DNA of 64,000 bases from JAJDNS01 sp963578825 (lineage in GTDB: Bacteria > Acidobacteriota > Vicinamibacteria > Fen-336): NCBI GenBank assembly GCA_963578825.1, contig CAUZDW010000003.1, positions 1 to 64,000 on the forward strand. The letters run 5' to 3'. Both the position numbers and the translations under genes were made by a program. The notes under the pieces were generated by a model that ran no database searches, was not told the DNA's origin, and saw only the letters and a list, made by a program, of their open reading frames with translations. Numbering within the stretch: position 1 is the stretch's first letter; each line of letters starts with the position of its first letter. Positions 30,640-38,740 of the stretch are shown here, piece by piece.

Positions 30640-31838
30640 TCGATCTGGATCTGAGCGAGGAGCACGAAGCCCTCGTCGACACCGTCCGCGACTGGGCCGG
30701 TCGGGAGGTCGCACCGAAGATCCACGATCTCGACCGCGAGCACCGGTTCGAGCCGGCTTTCCTTCGCCAGATGGCCGACCTTCAGCTGCTGGGGATCTGC
30801 CTGCCCGAGGAGTGGGGTGGGGCGGGGATGGACTACGTGAGCCTCGGCCTGGCCTGCGAAGAGCTGGAATACGTGGACACCCACCTGCGGGTCGTCATGT
30901 CGGTGCACGTCGGGCTCAACTGCATGACGCTCCTGTGCTGGGGATCGGAGGGGCAGAAGAAGAAGTACCTCCTCCCCCAGGCCCGGGGGGAGAAGATCGC
31001 GACCTATGGCCTGACCGAGCCCAACGCCGGCTCCGACGCCGTGGGAATCCAGACGAGCGCAGTGCGCAAGGGCGACCGCTACGTGCTGAACGGCGAGAAG
31101 ATCTGGATCAGCCTGGCAGACGTAGCCGACAACTTTCTGGTGATCGCCTGGACCGATCAGGAAAAGAAGAAGGATCGAGACCACTCCGGGATGTCCGCGT
31201 TCATCGTCGAGCGCAGCTTCCCCGGCTTCAGCTCCTACTCGCTGAAGGAGAAGTGGGGGATCCTCGCGGGCAACACCGGAGGGTTCTCCCTTCAGGACGT
31301 GGAGGTCCCCGTGGAGAACCGGATCGGGGAGGAAGGCGAGGGGTTCAAGGTCGCGATGTTCGCCCTGGAGAACGGCCGCTACACGGTGGCGGCCGGGGCG
31401 ACGGGCCTCATCCGTGCCTGTCTCGACGCCTCGGTCTCGTACGCTCAGGGGCGAAAGACCTTCGGCGTGCCCATCGGCCAGCACCAGCTCGTCAAGGAGA
31501 TGATTGCCCAGATGGTCTCCGACTACGACGCCTCGCGGCTCCTGTGGCTGCGTGCGGGCTGGATGAAGAACGCCGGCCGCCGCAACACCCGTGAGACCTC
31601 TCTGGCCAAGTGGTTCGCCACGGTGGCCAGCGAGCGGGCCGCCGCAGACGCGGTTCAGATCCACGGCGCCAACGGCTACTCGGACGAGTACCCGGTCGGG
31701 CGTTACTACCGCAACTGCAAGGCGGCGGTGATCTACGAGGGCAGCCGCGAGGTGCACAAGCTGATGCAGGCGGACTACGCCCTGGGGTATCGGCACGACA
31801 AGCCTCGTCGAGTCGAGCTTCCGCGCTACGAGCCCTGA
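30636..31838 (+). CDS. acyl-CoA dehydrogenase
   Basis: 400 aa, GTG start (GTGA overlap). Standard ACAD: N-terminal helical domain ('LSEEHEALVDTVRDWAGREV'), FAD motif 'TYGLTEPNAGSDAVG', second motif 'VLNGEKIWIS', and the C-terminal domain with 'QIHGANGYSDEYPVGRYYRN'. The catalytic base is likely Glu in 'VIYEGSREVHKLMQADYALG', a position and context like short-chain and glutaryl-type ACADs. It oxidises an acyl-CoA to a trans-enoyl-CoA with electrons to ETF; the partner hydratase is two genes upstream. The substrate cannot be inferred safely. Confidence 0.93.
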   Translation: MIDLDLSEEHEALVDTVRDWAGREVAPKIHDLDREHRFEPAFLRQMADLQLLGICLPEEWGGAGMDYVSLGLACEELEYVDTHLRVVMSVHVGLNCMTLLCWGSEGQKKKYLLPQARGEKIATYGLTEPNAGSDAVGIQTSAVRKGDRYVLNGEKIWISLADVADNFLVIAWTDQEKKKDRDHSGMSAFIVERSFPGFSSYSLKEKWGILAGNTGGFSLQDVEVPVENRIGEEGEGFKVAMFALENGRYTVAAGATGLIRACLDASVSYAQGRKTFGVPIGQHQLVKEMIAQMVSDYDASRLLWLRAGWMKNAGRRNTRETSLAKWFATVASERAAADAVQIHGANGYSDEYPVGRYYRNCKAAVIYEGSREVHKLMQADYALGYRHDKPRRVELPRYEP

Positions 31839-32042
31839 TCGACCCGGCCCCGCGGTCCGACCCTGAGCCCCATCTGACCTGTTCGTTCACGTTTTGTGAT
31901 ACCCGACACCGCGTCCCCGGCAGTTTGGGCCGTTAATGGTTATTCTGGCCCAGCGAAGTCCGTCCCAGAGGCAGAACCCCCAACAGCGCGGCTGCGGGGC
32001 TAGCGCTGGAGGGAGGTTACGGCCCGAACCCTCACTTTGCGC

Positions 32043-32070
32043 TTGACATGGTCTGGGGCGATGGTAGGCT
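32043..32070 (+). promoter_or_regulatory. sigma-70 promoter for the pil operon
   Basis: -35 TTGACA (32043-32048), 16-base spacer, -10 TAGGCT (32065-32070). The -35 is consensus, the -10 matches at T, A and the final T. Confidence 0.6.
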
Positions 32071-32071
32071 A

Positions 32072-32096
32072 ACGCGGCACTTTAACTATGCCGCGT
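32072..32096. promoter_or_regulatory. 8-bp dyad at the pil transcription start
   Basis: ACGCGGCA (32072-32079) and TGCCGCGT (32089-32096), 9-base loop. It begins two bases after the -10, over the expected start site, so it is a plausible operator or a 5'-end hairpin. Confidence 0.55.
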
Positions 32097-32206
32097 AAGT
32101 ACTTTTCGAAATTGAGTTCTAGAGATCGGATGCGAAAAACGTTGCAAAGTCGGAAAGCCGCACACGACGTCCGGAGCGGAACGGTTCAGTAAAGGGAGAG
32201 ACGCCC

Positions 32207-33274
32207 GTGGGTCTTTTCGGATCGAAGAAGGGACTGGTCGGCGTCGACATTGGCTCCTCAGCCGTCAAGGCAGTGGAGCTCAAGGTCGGTGGCAAGGGCG
32301 GTGACGAGTACCAGCTTCTCAACATCGGCCTCGAGCCCCTGCCTCCCGAGGCGATCGTGGACGGGGCCATCATGGACTCGGGTGCCGTCATCGACGCCGT
32401 CCAGAATCTGTTCCAGGACAACCGGATCAAGACGACCGAGTGTGCCACCGGTGTCTCCGGCAACGCAGTGATCGTCAAGAAGATCAGCCTTCCGGAGATG
32501 AGCGAGGAAGAGCTGGCCGAGTCGATCCACTGGGAGGCCGAGCAGTACATCCCGTTCGACATCCAGGACGTACAGCTCGACTACGAGGTGGTCGAGGGTG
32601 GAGCCACGGCGGGGAACATGGACGTGCTGCTCGTGGCAGTAAAGAAGGACAAGATCAGCGAGTACACCTCGGCGATCCAGCAGGCCGGGCGAAACCCGAC
32701 GATCGTCGACGTCGACGTCTTCGCCCTGCAGAACTGCTACGAGATCAACTACGTGCCCGACCCGGGGCGGGTGGTGGCGCTGCTCAACATCGGCGCCTCC
32801 ACCATGAACGTCAACGTGGTGCGGGACGGCTCCTCGGTCTTCAACCGCGACATCGCGGTGGGAGGAAACCAGTACACGGACGCCATCCAGAAAGACCTCA
32901 ACCTGTCCTTCGAGCAGGCGGAGTCGCTCAAGCACGGAGAGCAGGTCGAAGGCGCCTCGCCCGAGAGCCTCGAGCCGATTCTCCAGGGGGTCTCCGAGAA
33001 CATCACCACCGAGATCCAGAGGACCTTCGACTTCTTCCGCGCGACGAGCCAGGAGGATCGGGTGGACCAGATCTACCTGTCCGGCGGTGCGGCCAAGGTC
33101 CACGGCCTTCGCGACCTTCTGGCCTCCCGGCTGGACGCCCCGATCGAGTTGCTCAATCCGTTCCTCAACGTGCGCTACAACGCGAAAGACTTCGACCCGG
33201 CCTTTCTCGACGACATCGGGCCTTCGGCCGCCATCGCCGTGGGCCTGGCAGTGCGCAGGGTGGATGATCGATGA
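32207..33274 (+). CDS. pilM: type IV pilus assembly protein PilM
   Basis: 355 aa, GTG 32207 with AAGGGAG upstream. Actin-like ATPase fold: phosphate loop 'LVGVDIGSSAVKAVELK', 'ELAESIHWEAEQYIPFDIQD', 'VALLNIGASTMNVNVVRDGS', adenosine motif 'IYLSGGAAKVHGL'. PilM sits on the cytoplasmic face and binds the N-terminus of PilN, linking the motor side to the alignment complex. First gene of pilMNOPQ; overlaps pilN by ATGA. Confidence 0.96.
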   Translation: MGLFGSKKGLVGVDIGSSAVKAVELKVGGKGGDEYQLLNIGLEPLPPEAIVDGAIMDSGAVIDAVQNLFQDNRIKTTECATGVSGNAVIVKKISLPEMSEEELAESIHWEAEQYIPFDIQDVQLDYEVVEGGATAGNMDVLLVAVKKDKISEYTSAIQQAGRNPTIVDVDVFALQNCYEINYVPDPGRVVALLNIGASTMNVNVVRDGSSVFNRDIAVGGNQYTDAIQKDLNLSFEQAESLKHGEQVEGASPESLEPILQGVSENITTEIQRTFDFFRATSQEDRVDQIYLSGGAAKVHGLRDLLASRLDAPIELLNPFLNVRYNAKDFDPAFLDDIGPSAAIAVGLAVRRVDDR

Positions 33275-33906
33275 TCCGCATCAACCTTCTCGCGCCCGAG
33301 AGGGCGGCCAAGAAAAAGTCCGGCGGCGGCCCGTCGCTCCTCTCGGGGGACGCTCTCCAGAGCTACCTGTTCCTGGTCCTGTTCGCCGGGCTGGCTCTGG
33401 TTGCGTGCGGTGCGCTGTGGTGGTTCCAGAGCAACAAGCTCAAGGACCTCGACACACGGATCGCCGCGGACACGAAGCGGCGCCAGGACCTGCAGGCGAT
33501 CGAAGCGCAGGTCAAGGCGTTCCAGCAGAAGAAGGCGACCCTCGAGAACAAGGTGGCCGTCATCGAGATGCTGCGCGCCGCCCAGAAGAGCCCGGTCCAC
33601 ATGCTGGACGAGGTCTCCCAGGCTCTTCCTGACTACGTCTGGCTCACCAAGATGGACGAGACGCGAGGAAGCGTGGCCTTTGGCGGGGAGAGCAACAGCC
33701 TGGCGGCTGTCGCCGATTTCATCAGCGCGCTCCAGACCAGCGGCTGGTTCCCCGTCGTCGAGCTGGTCTCGAGCAAGGAAGCAAAATCACTTCTGACCTT
33801 CAACCTCCGGGGAAACTTCACGGACCCCGAGGTTGCCGCCAAGAAGAAAGCCGCCGCCGAGGCTGCCGCTGCCGCCGGAGTGGCCCCCGCCCAGGGCGGG
33901 CGGTAG
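33271..33906 (+). CDS. pilN: type IV pilus assembly protein PilN
   Basis: 211 aa. The N-terminal 'MIRINLLAPERAAKKKSGGG' is the INLL motif that docks into PilM. One membrane helix follows ('YLFLVLFAGLALVACGALWW'), then a periplasmic coiled coil ('QQKKATLENKVAVIEMLRAA') and a ferredoxin-like core. The C-terminus is an Ala/Lys-rich tail ('PEVAAKKKAAAEAAAAAG') longer than in model PilN proteins. It pairs with PilO as the inner-membrane alignment heterodimer. Confidence 0.93.
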   Translation: MIRINLLAPERAAKKKSGGGPSLLSGDALQSYLFLVLFAGLALVACGALWWFQSNKLKDLDTRIAADTKRRQDLQAIEAQVKAFQQKKATLENKVAVIEMLRAAQKSPVHMLDEVSQALPDYVWLTKMDETRGSVAFGGESNSLAAVADFISALQTSGWFPVVELVSSKEAKSLLTFNLRGNFTDPEVAAKKKAAAEAAAAAGVAPAQGGR

Positions 33907-33921
33907 AGGAGGGAGACGGAG

Positions 33922-34524
33922 ATGGCCGACAACGCCCTCACAAAGCTCCCGCTCGCAGGTCAGTTGGGGGTCGCGTTCCTGGTGGCCGCGCTGATCTGCA
34001 GCGCCTTCTATTGGTTCTCCTACGCGGAGGCCCTGGAGCAGGAGAAGACGAAGGAGGCTGCGCTGGCGGTGTTGCAGAAGGAGATCCGCGCGCTGGAGGC
34101 CACAGCCAATCGACTGCCCGAGTTCCAGAGAGAGGTCCAGGCCCTCGAGGCGCGCCTCGAGACGCTGAAGCGCATCCTTCCGCCGCAGAAGGAGATGCCG
34201 GATCTCATGCGTCGCGTGCAGTATCTCGCGGCCCAGTCGAGTCTGGCCATTCGCGGCTTCAACCCGGCGCCGACCGCGCAGCGTGATTTCTACGTCGAGG
34301 TTCCGGTGAACCTCGACGTAGAGGGGACCTACCACAACCTCGGCGCCTTCTTCGATCGAATCAGTCGGATGTCCCGGCTGGTGAACATCGGGGAAGTCAA
34401 GATCAAGGCCCAGTCCCAGCAGGTCATCAACAACACGATTGCCGTGACGGCGGTGGCGACGACGTACGTGTATCAGGAGCCCCCACCGGTCGCCGCCCAG
34501 GGAGCAGCCGGAGGGCAGCGATGA
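33922..34524 (+). CDS. pilO: type IV pilus assembly protein PilO
   Basis: 200 aa from ATG 33922. Short cytoplasmic start, single membrane helix ('QLGVAFLVAALICSAFYWFS'), long coiled coil ('ALEQEKTKEAALAVLQKEIR'), 'LKRILPPQKEMPDLMRRVQ' and a ferredoxin-like domain ending '...VATTYVYQEPPPVAAQGA'. Heterodimerises with PilN and contacts PilP. Its stop overlaps the pilP start as ATGA. Confidence 0.93.
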   Translation: MADNALTKLPLAGQLGVAFLVAALICSAFYWFSYAEALEQEKTKEAALAVLQKEIRALEATANRLPEFQREVQALEARLETLKRILPPQKEMPDLMRRVQYLAAQSSLAIRGFNPAPTAQRDFYVEVPVNLDVEGTYHNLGAFFDRISRMSRLVNIGEVKIKAQSQQVINNTIAVTAVATTYVYQEPPPVAAQGAAGGQR

Positions 34525-35033
34525 GCGCGCACACCCTGAGGCTGCTGATGCTGGCGACGCTGGCGCTGGCCCTGGCTGGGCCGGCCGCGGCCCAGCAGCC
34601 GGCGGCGGACACCGCGGAGCTGTCACGGCCCCCGCTCGACGCGGAGATGGAGACGGGCGGCTTCTCGTACCAGTCCGAGGGTCGCAGAGACCCCTTCGTG
34701 AGCCTGCAACGACCGGTGGCGGCGGACCGCGGTCCGAAGACACGCAAGCCGGGGATGGAGGGCTTCCTGATCCAGGAAGTGGCTTTGAAGGGTGTCGTGA
34801 GGACGGCCGGCGGCGGCACCGGAGTCGCCTTGGAGCCCGGCTTCATCGCGACGTTTGTCGGAGCCGACCTCAAGTCGTATTTCGTGAGGTTGGGGCAGCG
34901 GCTCTATGACGGTGTGATCACCGCCGTGGATGCCACCTCGGTGACCTTCCGGCAGGACGTGACGGATCCCCTGTCGCCGGTGAAGTCACGCGAGATTCGT
35001 AAGAGTCTGCATGCGTCCGAGGAGGCGAGGTAA
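34521..35033 (+). CDS. pilP: type IV pilus assembly protein PilP
   Basis: 170 aa. N-terminal signal 'LLMLATLALALAGPAAAQQP' (no lipobox Cys, unlike PilP lipoproteins of Neisseria or Pseudomonas, so it is probably soluble or its helix is retained). The HR/beta-sandwich domain is recognisable by 'SEGRRDPFVSLQRPV', 'GFLIQEVALKGVV', 'FIATFVGADLKSYFVRLGQR' and 'DGVITAVDATSVTFRQDV'. PilP bridges PilNO and the N-domains of the secretin PilQ. TAATG couples it to pilQ. Confidence 0.9.
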   Translation: MSAHTLRLLMLATLALALAGPAAAQQPAADTAELSRPPLDAEMETGGFSYQSEGRRDPFVSLQRPVAADRGPKTRKPGMEGFLIQEVALKGVVRTAGGGTGVALEPGFIATFVGADLKSYFVRLGQRLYDGVITAVDATSVTFRQDVTDPLSPVKSREIRKSLHASEEAR

Positions 35034-37486
35034 TGAGAGTGAAGCTCGCTGGGGTCTGCTTGATCGCGGCGGCCGGCCTTGCGCTGGCACCGTCTGTGTC
35101 CGCGCAGGACGGAACCCCGACGACGATCACCGACATCCGCCAGGAGAGCGACGAGCGGTCCACCCGCTTGATCATCCAGTGCACGGGCCCGATTGCGTAC
35201 ACGTACTACAGCCCGGACGCGCTCACCCTGGTGGTGGACATCCCCGAGGTTGACGCCTCGCAAGTCCCTGCTCGTATCGACGTGGGGACAAGCGAGGTGG
35301 AATCTCTCCGCATCACCAGCCTGGCGAGGGCAGACGGGCGAAACCTGGCGCGGCTGGAGATTCGCCTGGCAACGCTCGTGCCCTACCAGATCTTCTCGCG
35401 GGACAGGGACCTGAACCTCGTCTTCGAGCGCCCAGCGGTGGCCGCGGTCACTGCCGAGCCGGAGCCGGCGCTCGAGGTACCGCCAGCTCCTCCTCCGGCC
35501 GAAGCTCGGATGGCTGTCGCCCCACCGGTCGACGCTCCGACGGCTACACCTCCACCGGCGCCGGTTGCGCCCGCACCGCTGGTGCCTGCCGACCCGCCGC
35601 CCACACCGGTTCTCCCCGACAGCCCGCGAGCGACCGAGATCCTGGCCGTCGCCCAGGAGAGCGGAGGCGACCTGCCGGCCATCACCGTGAAGGCCGACGG
35701 CCGACTGAAGTTCCAGACGTTCACCCTTCCGGGCCCGGACCGGGTGGTCATCGATTTTGCCGACGTCTCGGCCGGTTCCGAGTTCCGCTCGCTGGACATC
35801 AACCAGGGACCTGTCCGGCGCGTGCGGCTGGGTCAGTTCAGCGCGGCGTCCCCCAGGGTGGCCCGCCTCGTGGTCGACCTGACCGAGAAGGCTCCCTATC
35901 GCATCGTGGAAGGTGCGGACAGCATCCGCATCGTCTTCGGGGAAGAGGGCGAGCCCCAGCCGCCGGCCCACGCTCCACTGGCGGCGCTTCGGCCGGCGGA
36001 GCCTGTCGGGATGCCCGACCCGGAGCCGATCCGAGTCGCCGAGGCCGCTCCCAGACCCATCGCCCTCGAGCCGCTCTCGCTCCCACCGTTGCCCGAGCCG
36101 CAGCTGCCCGAGGAACTGCCGCCTGTCGATCTGCCTCCCCTGCCGGAGGACGACGCCATCGGGACGGCCTGCGGTGAGACCGGCCACCTCGGCACCCCGA
36201 TCAGCCTCGATTTCAAGGACGGCGACCTGCAGGACATCTTCCGCCTCTTCGCCGACATCTCGGGACTGAACGTGGTCGTAAACCCCGGCGTGAGCGGCAA
36301 GGTCACTCTCAAGCTCAACGAGGTTCCCTGGGGTCGGGCGCTCGAGCTCATCCTCAAAACCAACAGCCTGGGCTGTGTCCTCGAGGGCAACGTCATCCGG
36401 ATCGCCCGGCTGTCCGAGCTCGCACGTGAGGAGGAAGACCGGCGCAAGCTCGACGAAGCCAAGGCTCTGGCCGGTGACCTGACGGACTACACGAAGCGGA
36501 TCTCGTACGCGAAGGCCGCGACCCTGGGCGATGTCCTCAAGCGGACCGGTGCACTCTCCGCCCGCGGTCAGCTCAACATCGACGAGCGCACGAACACGAT
36601 CATCATCCGCGACCTGCCGCACTTCATCGAGCAGGCCGAGAGCCTCATCGCAACCCTCGACACGGCCACTCCGCAGGTCGAGATCGAGGCTCGGATCGTC
36701 GTGACCTCGCGAAACTTCACGCGGGACCTGGGGATCCAATGGGGCTTCAGCCAGGAGCGGACGACCCGCTACGGCAACACCACCAACCAGTCCTATCCCA
36801 ACCAGATCGTCCTGAACGGTAGCGCGGTGCCGAGCGACCTCGGTCTCCCCGCCGACAACCTGGGTCCGGGCGGTCTCGCTTCGGCGGCGGGCATCGGAGC
36901 CGCCACCCGCGGCTACGCGGTGAACCTGCCCGCCAACGGGTTCAACAGCGCCCTGGGCATCTCCACCGGAAACATCCTGGGCAGCTTCAACCTGGACCTG
37001 GCTCTCACCGCTCTCGAGCGCCAGGGCCGTGGTCGTCTGCTCTCGACGCCGAAGGTCACCACGATGAACAACACAGCGGCCGAGATCAAGCAGGGTCTCC
37101 AGATCCCGATCCAGACCGTCGCGAACAACACCGTCACGGTCCAGTTCAAGGACGCGGTCCTCACCCTGAAGGTGACACCCCAGATCACGGACGCCGGCAC
37201 GGTCATCCTGAATCTGTCCGTCGAGAACAACGCGGCCGACTTCGCCAACCTGGTGAACGGCATTCCGCCCATCAACACCCAGTCGGCCACCACCATCGTG
37301 CAGGTGAGCGACGGCCAGACGGCGGTCATCGGAGGCATCTACCAGAGCACCGAGACCACCACCGTGAACCAGACGCCTTTCCTCAGCAAGATCCCGATTC
37401 TCGGGTTCCTGTTCAAGAACAGGGCCGTGAACAGCCAGAACAACGAGCTGCTGCTGTTCATCACGCCGCGCATCGTCAAATCGTAG
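35033..37486 (+). CDS. pilQ: type IV pilus secretin PilQ
   Basis: 817 aa with signal peptide 'LIAAAGLALAPSVSAQ'. Two AMIN domains (~30-135 and ~210-305, the second 'LPGPDRVVIDFADVSAGSEF') are joined by a long Pro/Ala linker and followed by another Pro-rich stretch; they bind peptidoglycan. Then an STN/N0 domain ('ISLDFKDGDLQDIFRLFADI'), secretin N-domain ('AKAATLGDVLKRTGALSARG') and the secretin barrel ending 'TPFLSKIPILGFLFKNRAVN', 'NELLLFITPRIV'. It forms the outer-membrane gate for the pilus. Length is normal. Confidence 0.96.
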   Translation: MRVKLAGVCLIAAAGLALAPSVSAQDGTPTTITDIRQESDERSTRLIIQCTGPIAYTYYSPDALTLVVDIPEVDASQVPARIDVGTSEVESLRITSLARADGRNLARLEIRLATLVPYQIFSRDRDLNLVFERPAVAAVTAEPEPALEVPPAPPPAEARMAVAPPVDAPTATPPPAPVAPAPLVPADPPPTPVLPDSPRATEILAVAQESGGDLPAITVKADGRLKFQTFTLPGPDRVVIDFADVSAGSEFRSLDINQGPVRRVRLGQFSAASPRVARLVVDLTEKAPYRIVEGADSIRIVFGEEGEPQPPAHAPLAALRPAEPVGMPDPEPIRVAEAAPRPIALEPLSLPPLPEPQLPEELPPVDLPPLPEDDAIGTACGETGHLGTPISLDFKDGDLQDIFRLFADISGLNVVVNPGVSGKVTLKLNEVPWGRALELILKTNSLGCVLEGNVIRIARLSELAREEEDRRKLDEAKALAGDLTDYTKRISYAKAATLGDVLKRTGALSARGQLNIDERTNTIIIRDLPHFIEQAESLIATLDTATPQVEIEARIVVTSRNFTRDLGIQWGFSQERTTRYGNTTNQSYPNQIVLNGSAVPSDLGLPADNLGPGGLASAAGIGAATRGYAVNLPANGFNSALGISTGNILGSFNLDLALTALERQGRGRLLSTPKVTTMNNTAAEIKQGLQIPIQTVANNTVTVQFKDAVLTLKVTPQITDAGTVILNLSVENNAADFANLVNGIPPINTQSATTIVQVSDGQTAVIGGIYQSTETTTVNQTPFLSKIPILGFLFKNRAVNSQNNELLLFITPRIVKS

Positions 37487-37511
37487 AGGTGAGAGGAAGT
37501 GAGAGGAACGT

Positions 37512-38138
37512 ATGTTGACCTCCAGGCTCAATAGGCGACAGATGAAGGGGTGGCCGGTGAGAATCGGCGGCCCGGTGATGGCACTGCTGACACTGGCGTT
37601 GCCCGGGTGCGGCACTGCAGACTACGTGACGGGCAGTCAGGCTTCGGTTCTTCTGATCATCGCCGCCATCAACGACGGCGCCCAGCTGGACTCGGACGTC
37701 CGAAACGGCGAGTTCAGCACCTTCATCTGCGAGAATGAGGTCCCGGTCGCGGTGGCGGTTCGGAACAAGAACCCGAACGCCCCGGCGCCAAGTGTCTCGG
37801 GAGCGGTCATCCTGAACCGGTACGACATCCGGTACTTCCGCTCGGACGGGCGCAGCACAGAGGGGGTCGACGTCCCCTTCAATGTCAGCGGCACCCTGAC
37901 GATGGCGGTCGACGTGGCGGAATCCGGCACCGTCGACATCCCGATCGAGGTGGTCAGGCGGCAGGCGAAGCTGGAGCCGCCGCTGAGCAACATCCAACAA
38001 GCTCAGATCTTGACCGTCCAGGCGGAGATCACGGTGTACGGGAAGACCGTGTCCGGAGACACCGTCTCGGATTCGGGCCTGCTCCAGATCGACTTCGCTG
38101 ACTTTGGCGACACAGACACACAATGTCCGAGCAATTAG
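37512..38138 (+). CDS. lipoprotein of unknown function in the pil operon
   Basis: 208 aa from ATG 37512, with an internal ATG/GTG closer to the signal peptide. Basic N-terminus, hydrophobic core 'VMALLTLALPGC' with lipobox LPGC. The mature part is beta-rich ('VPVAVAVRNKNPNAPAP', 'VILNRYDIRYFRSDGRSTEG', 'GTLTMAVDVAESGTVDIPIE') and ends with Cys. I do not recognise the family. It starts 26 bases after pilQ on the same strand and is probably co-transcribed; a pilotin-like or pilus-accessory role is possible but unproven. Confidence 0.75.
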   Translation: MLTSRLNRRQMKGWPVRIGGPVMALLTLALPGCGTADYVTGSQASVLLIIAAINDGAQLDSDVRNGEFSTFICENEVPVAVAVRNKNPNAPAPSVSGAVILNRYDIRYFRSDGRSTEGVDVPFNVSGTLTMAVDVAESGTVDIPIEVVRRQAKLEPPLSNIQQAQILTVQAEITVYGKTVSGDTVSDSGLLQIDFADFGDTDTQCPSN

Positions 38139-38148
38139 GAGAAGCGCC

Positions 38149-38625
38149 ATGCGAGATCAAGTCTTCCGCTCCCGCCTGAGCCGCCTGGGCGCCTCCCTGG
38201 TTGTGGTGGGCCTGACTCTCGCGCCTGCCGCCTGCGGGCTGGACGACCAGGAGGCGCCAGCCCTGGGCGGCCCGTCGGACCTCGGCGTCTCCGTTCAGCT
38301 CCTCGCTCAGCCGGACACCGTCAACGCCGACGGCGTCAGCCAGGTGCTTGTGGAGCTAATCCTCAGGGACCAGAACGGCGCACCCATCGGCAACAAAGCC
38401 GTGGAGTTCTCCTCCTCGGGGGATGGGACGCTATTTCCAGCCGCGGGCTCCACCTTCGTGGGGCCGGCGCAGACGTCGCTGGTGATGGCCACCGACAGCG
38501 CCGGCATGGCGCAGGTCGTGTACGTGGCCGGATATGCCTTCACGGTGGTCACGATCTCCGTCCGTCCATATGGGATCGACGCAACCAACTTGTTCTTCCG
38601 GTCCGTGAGGATTCAACAGACCTAG
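38149..38625 (+). CDS. Ig-like (Big-1 type) lipoprotein in the pil operon
   Basis: 158 aa; ATG 38149 with AGGAGA upstream. Signal with 'LVVVGLTLAPAACG' lipobox (AAC). The mature chain is one immunoglobulin-like domain of the invasin/Big-1 type: 'ADGVSQVLVELILRDQNGAP', 'NKAVEFSSSGDGTL', 'ATDSAGMAQVVYVAGYAF'. Such domains build adhesin stalks or stabilise surface complexes. It follows the previous lipoprotein gene after ten bases, making a seven-gene unit with pilMNOPQ. Confidence 0.8.
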   Translation: MRDQVFRSRLSRLGASLVVVGLTLAPAACGLDDQEAPALGGPSDLGVSVQLLAQPDTVNADGVSQVLVELILRDQNGAPIGNKAVEFSSSGDGTLFPAAGSTFVGPAQTSLVMATDSAGMAQVVYVAGYAFTVVTISVRPYGIDATNLFFRSVRIQQT

Positions 38626-38740
38626 ATTCTGGTTCGCGGCGCGTCGAGCGACCCGATGCGATTCGACCTGCTCATCGGCGCCTATGAAGAGAGCGAGGCC
38701 CGCCCGACGGGGAGTCGGGGCGGCTGCCTCTAGGGTACCC

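Larger units (their letters stand above)
31839..32206. other. 368-base leader and promoter region before pilM
   Basis: Holds a weak hairpin (CAGCGC 31984-31989 / GCGCTG 32003-32008) that could end the acyl-CoA dehydrogenase transcript, then the pilM promoter and dyad and an untranslated leader of about 130 bases. I looked for a cyclic-di-GMP riboswitch in the leader and could not align its conserved bases. Confidence 0.5.

Noticed and set aside
29540..31838. Anaerobic benzoyl-CoA degradation locus
   Set aside because: The crotonase has a dienoyl-CoA-hydratase-like flavour, but no reductase, dehydrogenase partner or ring hydrolase is present.
32097..32206. Cyclic-di-GMP (GEMM) riboswitch in the pilM leader
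   Set aside because: A GCAAAG is present, but the surrounding conserved stems and the second receptor strand could not be aligned.
34904..37615. A 903-codon open frame on the minus strand across pilQ
   Set aside because: Its translation is Arg/Asp/Val-rich and lacks any domain; it is the antisense of pilQ, a known artefact of high-GC codon usage.
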